From the NCBI RefSeq assembly GCF_900110115.1, contig NZ_FOCM01000006.1, positions 124,001 through 188,000 of the forward strand: a stretch of DNA of 64,000 nt, read 5' to 3'. Positions 48,176 through 58,796 of the stretch are shown here, piece after piece (position 1 is the stretch's first letter; the number at the start of each line of letters is the position of its first letter). The notes beneath the pieces are model-generated. The model saw only the letters and a list, made by a program, of their open reading frames with translations. It was not told the origin of the DNA and ran no database searches. The DNA is from Palleronia pelagia. Its GTDB lineage: Bacteria; Pseudomonadota; Alphaproteobacteria; Rhodobacterales; Rhodobacteraceae. Both the position numbers and the translations under genes were made by a program.

Positions 48176-49483
48176 TCAGTGCTGGATGTCGGATTCCTCG
48201 ACGAACATGTTCGCCCAGGCCCGGTCGATCAGCTCGGGGCTCATCTGGTTCGGGATGCCCTCGAAATTGCAGATCGAGATCATCTGGTCGATCAGGAAGA
48301 TCGGCTGGTAATTGGCGTAGACGTTGTCGATCTCGGGATACTTGTTCTTCAGCAGGTGGATCAGCGTGGATTCGTCCAGCGGCATCTTCCGCTTCTTCGC
48401 GACCATGCTGAAGATCTTGAGGAAGTCCTTCTGGTTCGGTCCGTCGATCTTGATCTTGTAGAAGATCCGGCGCAGCGCGGCCTTGTCGAAGATCTTGTTG
48501 GGGTGGAAGTTGGTCGAGAAGATCACCAGCGTGTCGAACGGGACCTCGAACTTCTCGCCGGACTGAAGCGCGAGGATGTCCTTGTTCTCCTCCAGCGGAA
48601 CGATCCAGCGGTTGATGAGCGCCTGCGGCGGATCCTCCTGACGGCCAAGGTCGTCGACGATGAAGACGCCGCCCGTCGACTTCAGCTGCAGCGGCGCCTG
48701 GTAGGTGCGCGCGACCTCGTTGTAGTTCAGGTCCAGCATGTCCAGCCGCAGCTCGCCGCCGGTGATGACAGTGGGGCGGTCGCACATGACGTAGCGCGTG
48801 TCGAACCGCGTCTTTCGGCGCAGCGAGGTCGGGTCGTCCTCGTGGTCTTCTGCGGCGGTGTGCACGATCGGGTCGTAGACGGTGATGACCTGGCCCGCGT
48901 ATTCGATGGCGCGGGGCACGTAGATCTTGTCGCCCAGCGCGTCGCGGATGCCGTTCGAGATGGAGGATTTACCGTTGCCCGGCGGGCCGTACATCAGGAT
49001 CGACCGACCCGAACCCACTGCGGGGCCCAGATTGTCGATCAGATCGTCGGGCAGCACCAGGTGCCCCATGGCGCCCAGCAGCTGCTGACGCGTGATCGCG
49101 ATATTGCGGATCGACTGGCGCTTCACCTGTTCGCGGTAAACCTGGAGCGGCACGGGCATGGCGCCGAAATACTCGGACTGGCCCAGCGCCTCGAGCGCAC
49201 GGGACTTGCCCGCATCGCTCAGCTGGTAGGCCATCTCGCCCGAGCCTCCGGCGTGCAGGCTGCCCATGGCCTCGATCAGCTTCTGCCGGCGCGCGATGTC
49301 GATCAGCTCCTGCGTCACGGCCACGGGCAGGCAGATGCGCTTGGCGATTTCCGATGTCTCGGCCGCGTTGGTGCGGAAGATGGTCTTCAGCAGGATGTCC
49401 CGCATCATCACCGGCGACAGCAGCATGTCGTCCAGCGTCTTGGGGACGGGGGGCGCCATCACGCCGGGCGTGGTCATGTTCAT
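48176..49483 (-). CDS. Uncharacterised AAA+ ATPase adjacent to the Tad locus
   Basis: 435 residues from the ATG of MNMTTPGVMAPP. The N-terminal half (about 20-105) contains winged-helix-like segments (EIAKRICLPVAVTQELIDIARRQKLIEAMG). Walker A GPPGNGKS is at 166-173, Walker B GVFIVDDLGR follows, and STNFH is a sensor-1-like motif. The lid is rich in KIKIDGPNQKDFLKIF. I cannot name the family function. The gene is monocistronic, and an upstream in-frame ATG (49624) is in a region of the opposite-strand promoter. Confidence 0.7.
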   Translation of the reverse strand: MNMTTPGVMAPPVPKTLDDMLLSPVMMRDILLKTIFRTNAAETSEIAKRICLPVAVTQELIDIARRQKLIEAMGSLHAGGSGEMAYQLSDAGKSRALEALGQSEYFGAMPVPLQVYREQVKRQSIRNIAITRQQLLGAMGHLVLPDDLIDNLGPAVGSGRSILMYGPPGNGKSSISNGIRDALGDKIYVPRAIEYAGQVITVYDPIVHTAAEDHEDDPTSLRRKTRFDTRYVMCDRPTVITGGELRLDMLDLNYNEVARTYQAPLQLKSTGGVFIVDDLGRQEDPPQALINRWIVPLEENKDILALQSGEKFEVPFDTLVIFSTNFHPNKIFDKAALRRIFYKIKIDGPNQKDFLKIFSMVAKKRKMPLDESTLIHLLKNKYPEIDNVYANYQPIFLIDQMISICNFEGIPNQMSPELIDRAWANMFVEESDIQH

Positions 49484-49605
49484 GGGCTCTGGTGCCTCTT
49501 TTCTCGGGGCCGCCCCATCGTTTCCATATTTCGGACAATAGGGGGCGCTATGACTGGATCCGACACGGAGCATCGCCGCCCATTGTGGCGAAGATAGGGA
49601 GAGGG

Positions 49606-51264
49606 ATGGGAATGACTGGCGCACACACCGTAAAGCTGGCGCTGTGGTGCGCGGCCCTGATCGCGGTGATGGCGGGGCTGTCGCTGCTGAAGGGCGGCCT
49701 GTTCGCGGACCGCTACGAAGGCGACATGCTGCACCTGACCGAGATCATCCTGCGGGTGGCAGACGGGCAATGGCCGCATCTCGATTTCATGACGCCCATC
49801 GGGATGCTGGCGTTCTGGCCCATCGCGGTGTTCGTGAAGGCGGGGGCGGGCTTCGGCATGGCGGTGCACCTGGGACAGCTTTCGCTTGCCGTGGCGCTGG
49901 CCCCGCTTGCGGTCTGGGTCGCGCTCAGCCGGTTTCGCGGCCCGCTCGCGTATCTCTACATCCTTCTGGTGATGACCTTCGCTCTCGCGCTGGTGCATGG
50001 CGAGTCGATCTCGAACATCTCGATCTCGATGCACTACAATCGGTGGGCCTGGGCGCTGGCCTTCATCATGCTGCCCGTGGGCATGCTGCCGCCGCTGCGC
50101 CGGTCGGTGGCGTGGGACGCCGCCGCGCTGGGCTTGCCCATGGCGGCGCTGGCGCTGATCAAGGTGACCTACGTGGTCGCGCTGGCGCCCGGTCTGATCG
50201 TGCTGCTGATCGCGCGCGGGCAGTGGGCCGCGCTGGGCTGGGGCGTGGCAGTGACCCTGGCCGCGCTGGCGGTCTTCACCGGCATCGCGGGGGTGGGCAT
50301 CTGGCCCGCCTACGCGCAGGATGTCCTGACCACCGCCGGCAGCGACATCCGGACCAACCCGGGCCTTGCGCTGGACCAGGTGGTGACCGGGCCGCTGTTC
50401 ATAGGCGGGCACCTCGTCGCGCTGGCTGCGGTGGTGTTCCTGCGGCAATCGGGCTTCGCGGCGCTGGGGCTGGGGCTTTTGTGCCTGGTCCCGGGCTTCG
50501 TTTATGTCACCTACCAGAACTTCGGAAACGATCCGCAATGGATGCTGGTCACCGCGCTGGTGGTGCTGATGACCCTGCCGGCCGCCGGAACGCGAAACCC
50601 GTGGGGCTGGGACCTGCGCCTGTCGCTGGGCATGGTCGGGGCCGCGCTGCTGGTCGCGTCGCTGCCCTCGTTCTTCAACCTGGCCTACAGCCCCTTGCGC
50701 CATTTCTCGGAAACGACCGAGGACTTTACCACCGTCTTCCCGCGTTCGGACCAGCATGACGATTTCTTCACCGACACCCGCCGCGTGTTCCAGGTGAACC
50801 TGCAGATCGCGGGTGAGGACGTGTCCGAGGACCTCGAGAAATTCGCGTCACTGGCCGAGCGTCCCGATCTGACCATCGTCGGGGGCGAAGAGATCGCAGA
50901 ATGCTCGCTGCATAACGGCCTTGTGGCGTGGTTCGATACCGCCGCGCGGCAGCTGGAAGAAGCCGGGATCGGGCCGAACGCGCGGGTGCTGGTGGCCGAT
51001 CTGCTCAGCGCGCTGTGGATGTATTCCGACGACCTGCAACCGCTGAAGGGCGGGGCGCCGTGGCGCTATGGCGGGGCGCCTGGGATCGAGGACGCGCAGA
51101 TGGTGCTGGTCCCGCTCTGCGCCGTGAACTCGCAGACCCGGGCGGATATCGTCACGGCCATCGACGAGATGGGATACACGCTGCGCGAACGTCTCCGGAC
51201 CGACCTGTTCATCCTCTACGACAAGCAGGCCGAGCCCGATCAGATCGCGGCCAACACCAGGTAG
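49606..51264 (+). CDS. Large polytopic membrane protein of unknown function
   Basis: 552 residues, about ten N-terminal and central helices and a soluble C-terminal domain (about 385-552) containing FTTVFPRSDQHDDFFTDTRRVF. Two in-frame ATG codons, 49606 and 49612, share a GGGAGAGGG ribosome site. The layout resembles GT-C-like glycosyltransferases or polymer ligases, but no motif proves it. The last 25 bases overlap the convergent prepilin peptidase gene. Confidence 0.7.
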   Translation: MGMTGAHTVKLALWCAALIAVMAGLSLLKGGLFADRYEGDMLHLTEIILRVADGQWPHLDFMTPIGMLAFWPIAVFVKAGAGFGMAVHLGQLSLAVALAPLAVWVALSRFRGPLAYLYILLVMTFALALVHGESISNISISMHYNRWAWALAFIMLPVGMLPPLRRSVAWDAAALGLPMAALALIKVTYVVALAPGLIVLLIARGQWAALGWGVAVTLAALAVFTGIAGVGIWPAYAQDVLTTAGSDIRTNPGLALDQVVTGPLFIGGHLVALAAVVFLRQSGFAALGLGLLCLVPGFVYVTYQNFGNDPQWMLVTALVVLMTLPAAGTRNPWGWDLRLSLGMVGAALLVASLPSFFNLAYSPLRHFSETTEDFTTVFPRSDQHDDFFTDTRRVFQVNLQIAGEDVSEDLEKFASLAERPDLTIVGGEEIAECSLHNGLVAWFDTAARQLEEAGIGPNARVLVADLLSALWMYSDDLQPLKGGAPWRYGGAPGIEDAQMVLVPLCAVNSQTRADIVTAIDEMGYTLRERLRTDLFILYDKQAEPDQIAANTR

Positions 51265-51755
51265 AACAACAACGCCGGCGCGAGAGCGAGCCCCATGGGA
51301 AACTTCGCCGATGTCCAACTGACCCATTCGGGTGTGCGGGACCGGATCGCGGGGGTCGCGCGGGCCAGGCGATGGGTGGCGAAGGCCGCCAGCGTGATCG
51401 CCGCGAACAGGTAGAGCAGCGTCAGCGCGTCGGGCAGCAGCACGAAGGGCGCGGCGGCGGCGGCGAACTTCGCGTCGCCCGCCCCCAGCGCGCCGCCCAT
51501 GTTCAGAACGAACCCGGCGACCAGCACGACGGCTAGGTGCAGGAACTGCCAGGCGTAAAGCTCGAGCGGCAGGACCAGCGGGCCGATCAGCAGGTAGACG
51601 AGGAACAGCGCCATCACCGCCTTGTTCGGAATCTTCATCCGCGCCATGTCGGACCACGCCACCCAGATGCAGATGGGCGTGACGAAGGGGAGGAAGGCCA
51701 GCGCCGCCCGGTCGGGCAGCATCAGCGCCTCGGCGATGTCGGCCAGCCCGTTCAC
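51240..51755 (-). CDS. tadV: Prepilin peptidase TadV/CpaA
   Basis: 171 residues with about four helices. Both aspartates of the A24 family can be seen: Asp36 in WSDMARMKIPN and the GAGD motif at 91-94 (LGAGDAKF). This cleaves the leader of Flp-type prepilins. It is the last gene of the Tad run. Three bases separate it from the TPR gene. Confidence 0.9.
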   Translation of the reverse strand: MNGLADIAEALMLPDRAALAFLPFVTPICIWVAWSDMARMKIPNKAVMALFLVYLLIGPLVLPLELYAWQFLHLAVVLVAGFVLNMGGALGAGDAKFAAAAAPFVLLPDALTLLYLFAAITLAAFATHRLARATPAIRSRTPEWVSWTSAKFPMGLALAPALLFYLVLAAI

Positions 51756-51758
51756 GGA

Positions 51759-52613
51759 CTAGTTGGCGACGTTCGAGTCCAGCGCGGCCAGCGCGCGGGC
51801 GGCCACGTCGAAATGCTGCGGATGGGTGTCCACCGCCTCGCGCAGAAGCCCCGCCCCGATCGAGACGTCGCCCTGCTTGACCGCGGCCAGCCCCAAGGTG
51901 TGCAGAAGCTGGGCCTTCTCGGTCTGGCTCATCTGGACCACCGGCAGCTCGTACTTGCGTTGGGCGCCGCGGGCCAGCGTCAGGTTGTTCTTCGCGGTGA
52001 AGAGGCTGCCGTCATGGCTCAGCGCCTCGGAGAACAGTTTCTCGGCCTCGCCGTAGGATCCGCGGGTCAGCTTGGAGTAGCCCCAGTTGTTCAGCACGCC
52101 CGCCGGCTTCGACGTCAGGTTCACGGCCGTCTGGTAGAAGCTGTCGGCCTTGTCCCACTGCTTGTGTCCGTCGGCGATCATCGCCTCCAGCCGGTAGCGG
52201 CGGAAGGTCTCGACGGTGGGGGGCAGCTGGTTCAGCTGCGCCTCGGCCGCGTCCCAGTCGCCCGCGCGGATCAGTGCGTCGGCCAGCGACAGCCGGTCCT
52301 CGTGGGTGGCGCCCTTCATCTCGGCCACGCGGGCCCAGACGGCGGCGGCCTGGTCGGGCTTCTTGGCCCGGATCAGGGACGAGGCCAGGCCCCGCTGAAG
52401 ATCGATGCGGTCGGGATTCGCGCCCGCCGATTTCCGGAAATAGGCGACCGCCTCGTTCGGGTCGGCCACGGTCAGCATGATGTCGCTGAGGTTGCTTTCG
52501 TCGATGACGTTGACTTCTTTCAGCGCGCGCTCGACTTCGGCCTTGTCCGATCGCGCGCCACAGCCTGCCAGCGCCCCGCAGATGCAGAGCGACAGAATAA
52601 TGGGATGGCGCAT
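51759..52613 (-). CDS. tadD: TadD-like TPR lipoprotein
   Basis: 284 residues, signal peptide with lipobox LAGC, then tetratricopeptide repeats, e.g. DEAVAYFRKSAGANPDRIDLQRGLASSLIRAKKPDQAAAVWARV. TadD helps outer-membrane secretin assembly in the Tad system. Confidence 0.87.
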   Translation of the reverse strand: MRHPIILSLCICGALAGCGARSDKAEVERALKEVNVIDESNLSDIMLTVADPNEAVAYFRKSAGANPDRIDLQRGLASSLIRAKKPDQAAAVWARVAEMKGATHEDRLSLADALIRAGDWDAAEAQLNQLPPTVETFRRYRLEAMIADGHKQWDKADSFYQTAVNLTSKPAGVLNNWGYSKLTRGSYGEAEKLFSEALSHDGSLFTAKNNLTLARGAQRKYELPVVQMSQTEKAQLLHTLGLAAVKQGDVSIGAGLLREAVDTHPQHFDVAARALAALDSNVAN

Positions 52614-52652
52614 GGTGCCTGCGTCCTTGTTTTACCTGCTCTTGCCGTTCCG

Positions 52653-53216
52653 CTATCCGTCCGTCGCGATGATCCGGTAGGATCCGCCACCGCGTCGCAC
52701 CAATGCGAAATCATTATTTTCCGGAGCAGAATAGGACGACTGTTCCATTTTGGCGAGCGCCAAGGTCAGATTTGCGCGGATGTCGTCACTTTCGCCACTA
52801 TCGGCCGCGAAGGCGGCGCGGAAGATCTGGCTGGCCTCGGCCACCTGGCCGGTTTCCATCAGCACCACGCCCAGGTTGTTCAGGGCCGGCACATGCGTCG
52901 GGTCCTGATCGACGGCCTGGCGCAGCAGGCGCTCGGCCTGGCCCAGCCGCCCCAGCCGCAGGTTGGCCGAGCCCAGGGCGGACAGCACTTCGACAGTGGT
53001 GCCGCGGTCCGCCGCGCTGCGCAGGTAGGCCTTCAGGGCCAGCTCGTATTCGCCGGCAGCCATCAGCCGGTGTCCGACCACGAGGCCATCGACACTGTCG
53101 GTGGACCGGTCCACGGCATCGGGGGCAAACACCTGCCCGCCAAACGGCGACTGGCCGCCCGTATCGGAACAGGCGGCCAGGAAGATCAGTGGCAAAATCG
53201 CCGATACGCGCGTCAA
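52653..53216 (-). CDS. Second Tad TPR lipoprotein
   Basis: 187 residues from a TTG with GAGGA upstream, lipobox LAAC at about residue 16, then TPR repeats (VLSALGSANLRLGRLGQAERLLRQAVDQDPTHVPALNNLGVVL). Seven bases from tadC. Possibly a shorter paralogue of TadD, so the two may act as a pair in the periplasm. Confidence 0.85.
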   Translation of the reverse strand: MTRVSAILPLIFLAACSDTGGQSPFGGQVFAPDAVDRSTDSVDGLVVGHRLMAAGEYELALKAYLRSAADRGTTVEVLSALGSANLRLGRLGQAERLLRQAVDQDPTHVPALNNLGVVLMETGQVAEASQIFRAAFAADSGESDDIRANLTLALAKMEQSSYSAPENNDFALVRRGGGSYRIIATDG

Positions 53217-53223
53217 GTCGTCC

Positions 53224-54201
53224 TCAGAGGCTCATCTTTCCCAGCGTCTCGACAATGTTATAGATCGACGGTCCAAGCAAGATGATCAGCAACGGCGGCA
53301 CCGTCAGCATCATGGTGGCCAGCGTCATCTTGGTGGGCAGGGTGTTGGCCTTTTCCTCGGCCCGCATGACCCGCTTGTCGCGCATTTCGGACGCGTAGAC
53401 ACGCAGCGCCTCGGCCACGGACGTACCGAAGGCGGCGGACTGGATCAGCACCGTGACGAAGTTCGACACGTCCGACACGCCGGCCCGTTCGCCCATGTCC
53501 TTGAGCACGGTGGTCTTGTCCTTGCCCGCCTTGATCTCGTGGCTGACCATCGCGTACTCGTCCGCCAGCGCGGGGTAGCCGGCGCGGATTTCCTTGGAGA
53601 CGCGCGCGATCGAGTGGTCCATGGACTGTCCCGCCTCGACGCAGACCAGCATCATGTCCAGGCTATCGGGGAAGCCGTTGACGATCTGCTCCTGCCTTTC
53701 CTGGATCCGCTTGGTGACCCAGTATTTCGGCGCGTAGTAGCCGACGAAGCCGGGGATCAGCGTAGACAGCACCATCGTGCGGGTCGTGACCTCGGCGCCC
53801 ATGCCGTTGTTCACCACGGTGTAGATCACGCCCAGTATCAGCAGACCGATGCCCAGCGCGAACTGCGCGAAGTGGAACGTGCGCACCGCGTTCTTGCCGC
53901 GATACCCGGCGCGGATCAGCTTCATCCGGATGGCCGAGTATTCTTCCTCGTTCTGCGGTTCGAGGAAGTTGGAGTATTTTTCGAGCTTGTCGTGCTTGCC
54001 GCCGATGCGCAGCGCGGGGCCGTTCTTGCCGCCCGATTTCGACGCCTTCACGCTGTCGCGGAACTTGTCCATCGGGTCGGACTTCTTCTGCAGCAGGAAG
54101 GGCAGGGTCAGCAGGATCAGCAGGAAGCCAAGCCCCCCCACAGCGAAGAGCGGCCCCATCGGCCCGAAACGCTGCACCAGCATGTCCATGACGAATTCCA
54201 T
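53224..54201 (-). CDS. tadC: Tad inner-membrane platform protein TadC
   Basis: 325 residues, type II secretion F-domain. It has an N-terminal helix region and the platform segment GFPDSLDMMLVCVEAGQSMDHSIARVSKEI, then C-terminal helices. With TadB it forms the inner-membrane platform for pilus assembly. Confidence 0.94.
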   Translation of the reverse strand: MEFVMDMLVQRFGPMGPLFAVGGLGFLLILLTLPFLLQKKSDPMDKFRDSVKASKSGGKNGPALRIGGKHDKLEKYSNFLEPQNEEEYSAIRMKLIRAGYRGKNAVRTFHFAQFALGIGLLILGVIYTVVNNGMGAEVTTRTMVLSTLIPGFVGYYAPKYWVTKRIQERQEQIVNGFPDSLDMMLVCVEAGQSMDHSIARVSKEIRAGYPALADEYAMVSHEIKAGKDKTTVLKDMGERAGVSDVSNFVTVLIQSAAFGTSVAEALRVYASEMRDKRVMRAEEKANTLPTKMTLATMMLTVPPLLIILLGPSIYNIVETLGKMSL

Positions 54202-54211
54202 GGCGGGTTCC

Positions 54212-55177
54212 TCAGACCTTGATGTTCACGAGCGCCTTCATCACGAAGATGTTGGCGACCAGGAAGGCGGCGACGACCAGGCAGGCGGGGATGAAATACG
54301 CCGTCTCCTTCACGTCGTCGTAGTAGTTGGGCTGGATCACGTTGATCATCACCAGCGCGCCCAGCGGGAAGACCGACAGGAACATGCCGGACCACTTGGC
54401 CTCGGCGGTGATGGCCTTCACGCGGCGGAACAGCTTGAAGCGCGACCGGATCACCTTGGCCAGGCCGTAGAGCACTTCGGCCAGGTTGCCGCCCGATTGC
54501 TGCTGGATGGTGACCGCCACGGCAAGGAAGCGAAGGTCCTGCATGTCCAGCCGTTCGGCCATGGCCTTTAGGGCCTCGCCCACGTCGCGCCCGTAGGCGG
54601 ATTCGTCCGCGATGACGCCCATTTCGGACCCCAGCGGGTCGGGCGTTTCCTTGGCCACCGCCGCCAGCGCGCTGCTGAACGGGTGACCGACGCGCAGCGA
54701 CCGAACCATCAGCTCGACCGCGTCGGGCAGCTGTTCCTCGATCAGCGCCATGCGCTTCTTGGCCTTGTTGTTCACCCAGACGAAGACGCCGCCCACGCCC
54801 ATGGCGATGGAAACCGCGATGCGGATGGGGGTCGAGGCCTCGGTCGCCTGCGTCAGGCCGACATAGGCCACGGTCGCCAGGACCACCATCACCATGACCA
54901 GCTGCGTCGGCGTAAAGGCGATGTTGGCCTTCTGCGCCTTCACCGCCAGCAGCGAATACAGCGGCACCTTCTGGCTTTGCATGTGCTGGCTCATCTCCTT
55001 GCGGAGCTGGTCCAGGACCTGTTCGCGGGCCTTGCCCTTCTCGAGCATTTCCAGCCGGCGGTTCACACGGCTGTTGAGGCTGATCGACTTGCCGAAGACG
55101 GTCAGGTAAATCCCTTCGACCAGCACGAGGACGGCCACGAAAATCAGGCCGTAGATGACGGGTTCAGCGCTGAGCAT
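54212..55177 (-). CDS. tadB: Tad inner-membrane platform protein TadB
   Basis: 321 residues from MLSAEPVIYGL with AGGGATAG upstream. The T2SS-F block reads QLPDAVELMVRSLRVGHPFSSALAAVAKETPDPLGSE. The open frame continues 18 codons upstream into tadA without a ribosome site. Confidence 0.94.
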   Translation of the reverse strand: MLSAEPVIYGLIFVAVLVLVEGIYLTVFGKSISLNSRVNRRLEMLEKGKAREQVLDQLRKEMSQHMQSQKVPLYSLLAVKAQKANIAFTPTQLVMVMVVLATVAYVGLTQATEASTPIRIAVSIAMGVGGVFVWVNNKAKKRMALIEEQLPDAVELMVRSLRVGHPFSSALAAVAKETPDPLGSEMGVIADESAYGRDVGEALKAMAERLDMQDLRFLAVAVTIQQQSGGNLAEVLYGLAKVIRSRFKLFRRVKAITAEAKWSGMFLSVFPLGALVMINVIQPNYYDDVKETAYFIPACLVVAAFLVANIFVMKALVNIKV

Positions 55178-55182
55178 CTTGT

Positions 55183-56658
<1,476 letters not shown>

Positions 56659-56672
56659 CGGTCAGAGCCCCT

Positions 56673-57932
56673 TCAGTTTCCGGTGGCCGCGCTGCGGCTC
56701 AATTCATGCGCCGACGCCGCGAGCTTCTGGATTTCGCGGCGCAGCGGGTTCTTCTTCGCCGTTTCGGCCAGGGGCGTTCCCTGGTCGTTGGCTTCGGTCA
56801 CGGGGCGGCCGCCATCGGGCAGCTGCACCTCGAACGAGATGTCCAGGCTTTCGGCCAGCCGCTTCATGCGGCTCTTGCCGGACAGGTCGGTGAATTTCGG
56901 CGCGCGGTTCAGGACGAAGCGCAGCTTCTCGACCGGCAGATCCTCGGCCTTCAGCGCCCGGATCAGGCGCAGCGCGTTCTGGGCCGAACGCATGTCCAGC
57001 TCCATCAGCGCGAAATAGACATGCGCCTTCGACAGGACGGTTTCGGTCCACATCACCACGGTCGAGGGCATGTCGACGATCACGTAGTCGAAATTCGACG
57101 CGGCCACGTCGACGATGCGTTCGATATCCTCGGGGGTGACCAGGTCCAGCGGCAGCATCTCGGCCGGGGCGGTCAGGACGTGCAGCTTGTCGTTGAAGGG
57201 CTGAAGCGCCTGCATGAAGCTTTCGCTGTCCATGCTCTCGGTGTTCTGCAGCAGCTCGAACACGGCTTCGCGTGCGGGCAGGTCGAGATAGGTGGCGACG
57301 GCGCCCATCTGCAGGTCGAAATCGATCAGGCAGACGCGCGGGGCGTTGTCCTTGTCGACGTTCGCCAGCTCCCACGCCAGGTTGACGGCGAATGTCGACG
57401 CGCCGGTGCCGCCGGCCAGCGACTGGACCGGCATGATGACGCCTTCGCGGTCGCCGGTGGCCTTCAGGCGGGTGACGTTCTCGGCCGGCGCCTCGGGCGT
57501 CGCGGCCTCGGCGGGCGGCGCGGGCGGGGTGCGCAGACGCTCGATCGCCTCGTGCAGCGCGCCTTCGGGCAGGGGGTAGGGCACGAATTCTGCGGCGCCG
57601 AGCTTCAGCAGCTGGTGCAGGACCATCGGGCTGACTTCCTCGGCGATGACGATGACCTTCACGTCGCGCTCGGCGGCGGCGGTCACGAGATCGGCGATCG
57701 CGCCGATCTGGTCCTCGTCCTCCTCGTCCATCGCGATGGCGATGAACTCGAGCTGCTCCGCTTCGGGCTGGCCAAGAAATATCGCGGCGTCGGCGTAGGA
57801 CAGGTCGCCCCAGGCCTCGCCCAGTTCCGCTTCCATGTCCTCGATCAGCAGGTCGAAATTCTGAACGTCTCGACAGACGGTGCAGGCCTGGATCGGGGCA
57901 GGCTCGGCGGCTTGCGCTGTTGCGGTCGTCAT
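56673..57932 (-). CDS. tadZ: Tad localisation ATPase TadZ/CpaE
   Basis: 419 residues: an atypical receiver-like N-terminal domain, then a ParA/MinD-like domain. The Walker A reads GGTGASTFAVN, lacking the usual C-terminal Lys, as in other TadZ proteins. It localises the Tad apparatus to a pole. Confidence 0.92.
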   Translation of the reverse strand: MTTATAQAAEPAPIQACTVCRDVQNFDLLIEDMEAELGEAWGDLSYADAAIFLGQPEAEQLEFIAIAMDEEDEDQIGAIADLVTAAAERDVKVIVIAEEVSPMVLHQLLKLGAAEFVPYPLPEGALHEAIERLRTPPAPPAEAATPEAPAENVTRLKATGDREGVIMPVQSLAGGTGASTFAVNLAWELANVDKDNAPRVCLIDFDLQMGAVATYLDLPAREAVFELLQNTESMDSESFMQALQPFNDKLHVLTAPAEMLPLDLVTPEDIERIVDVAASNFDYVIVDMPSTVVMWTETVLSKAHVYFALMELDMRSAQNALRLIRALKAEDLPVEKLRFVLNRAPKFTDLSGKSRMKRLAESLDISFEVQLPDGGRPVTEANDQGTPLAETAKKNPLRREIQKLAASAHELSRSAATGN

Positions 57933-58122
57933 GAACTCACGTCCCTTACCAAGATCCGGGCTGACACCATCGCGGCCGTGGCGCGCGAGGGTGCCGATCT
58001 TTGCCCTTTGCCACCCGCAAGACGTGGTGGCTCCTTGGTTAGGGTATGCCGTTCAAGTGGGGCGACATTGAGACGGAAATATCGTAATTATCCGACTTGC
58101 GAGAACAGACGCCCGGCGCTGT

Positions 58123-58791
58123 TTACTGTCCCGCACCCTCGATCGATTCGAGACCGGAATCATTATAGGCGAAGTCCGGCTCGGCGCTTTCCACGTATTC
58201 GCGGAAGATTACTTCAGCATACTTGCCGTTCATGAGGGTCGACCGACCCCCGGCGAAGCCCGAGACCTCGGTCACCGTGCGGCGGTTCGCCCGCTCGCGG
58301 CCCTGGGTCACGATCAGCGGCTGTGTTTCCCCGAAGGAAACAAGCGCGGCCAGCCGATCGCCGTTCACGCCATTGCGAACGAGCTCTCGCACGACGGCCT
58401 GGGCGCGGCGCAGGCCGAGCGCCTTGTTGTAGGCGTCCGATCCCACCAGGTCGGTGTGACCGTAAACGCGGAAGGTGACCTCGGGGAACTGGCGGATCCA
58501 CACGGCCTGCCGGGCGACGGTGGCCCGGGCCTCCGGGCTCAGCGTCGCGCTGTCGAAACCGAAGTTCACGACCGACGCGACCTCGTTCGAGAAGCGGTTG
58601 TTCAGCCCCTCGATCTGGCTGATGTCGCCGGACTGGACGGCCATGTTGTTGACCACGGCGTTGCCGAAACGGCCTTCGTCCAGGTCCGCGCCCGCGGGCG
58701 TGGCCCAGAGGGTGCGGGCCTTGTAGCCGACCTCGCCGCAGGCGGTGAGCGTCAGTGCAGCGGCCGAGGCCAGGAGGATCGTGCGCGTCAT
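58123..58791 (-). CDS. OmpA-family protein of the Tad locus
   Basis: 222 residues from MTRTILLASAAALTLTACG, a lipobox-like LTAC, then an OmpA-type domain (FRVYGHTDLVGSDAYNKALGLRRAQAVVRELVRNG). The start has GGAGTGA upstream. It probably stands in the CpaD/RcpB position, attaching the secretin to the wall. Confidence 0.87.
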   Translation of the reverse strand: MTRTILLASAAALTLTACGEVGYKARTLWATPAGADLDEGRFGNAVVNNMAVQSGDISQIEGLNNRFSNEVASVVNFGFDSATLSPEARATVARQAVWIRQFPEVTFRVYGHTDLVGSDAYNKALGLRRAQAVVRELVRNGVNGDRLAALVSFGETQPLIVTQGRERANRRTVTEVSGFAGGRSTLMNGKYAEVIFREYVESAEPDFAYNDSGLESIEGAGQ

Positions 58792-58796
58792 CGGGG

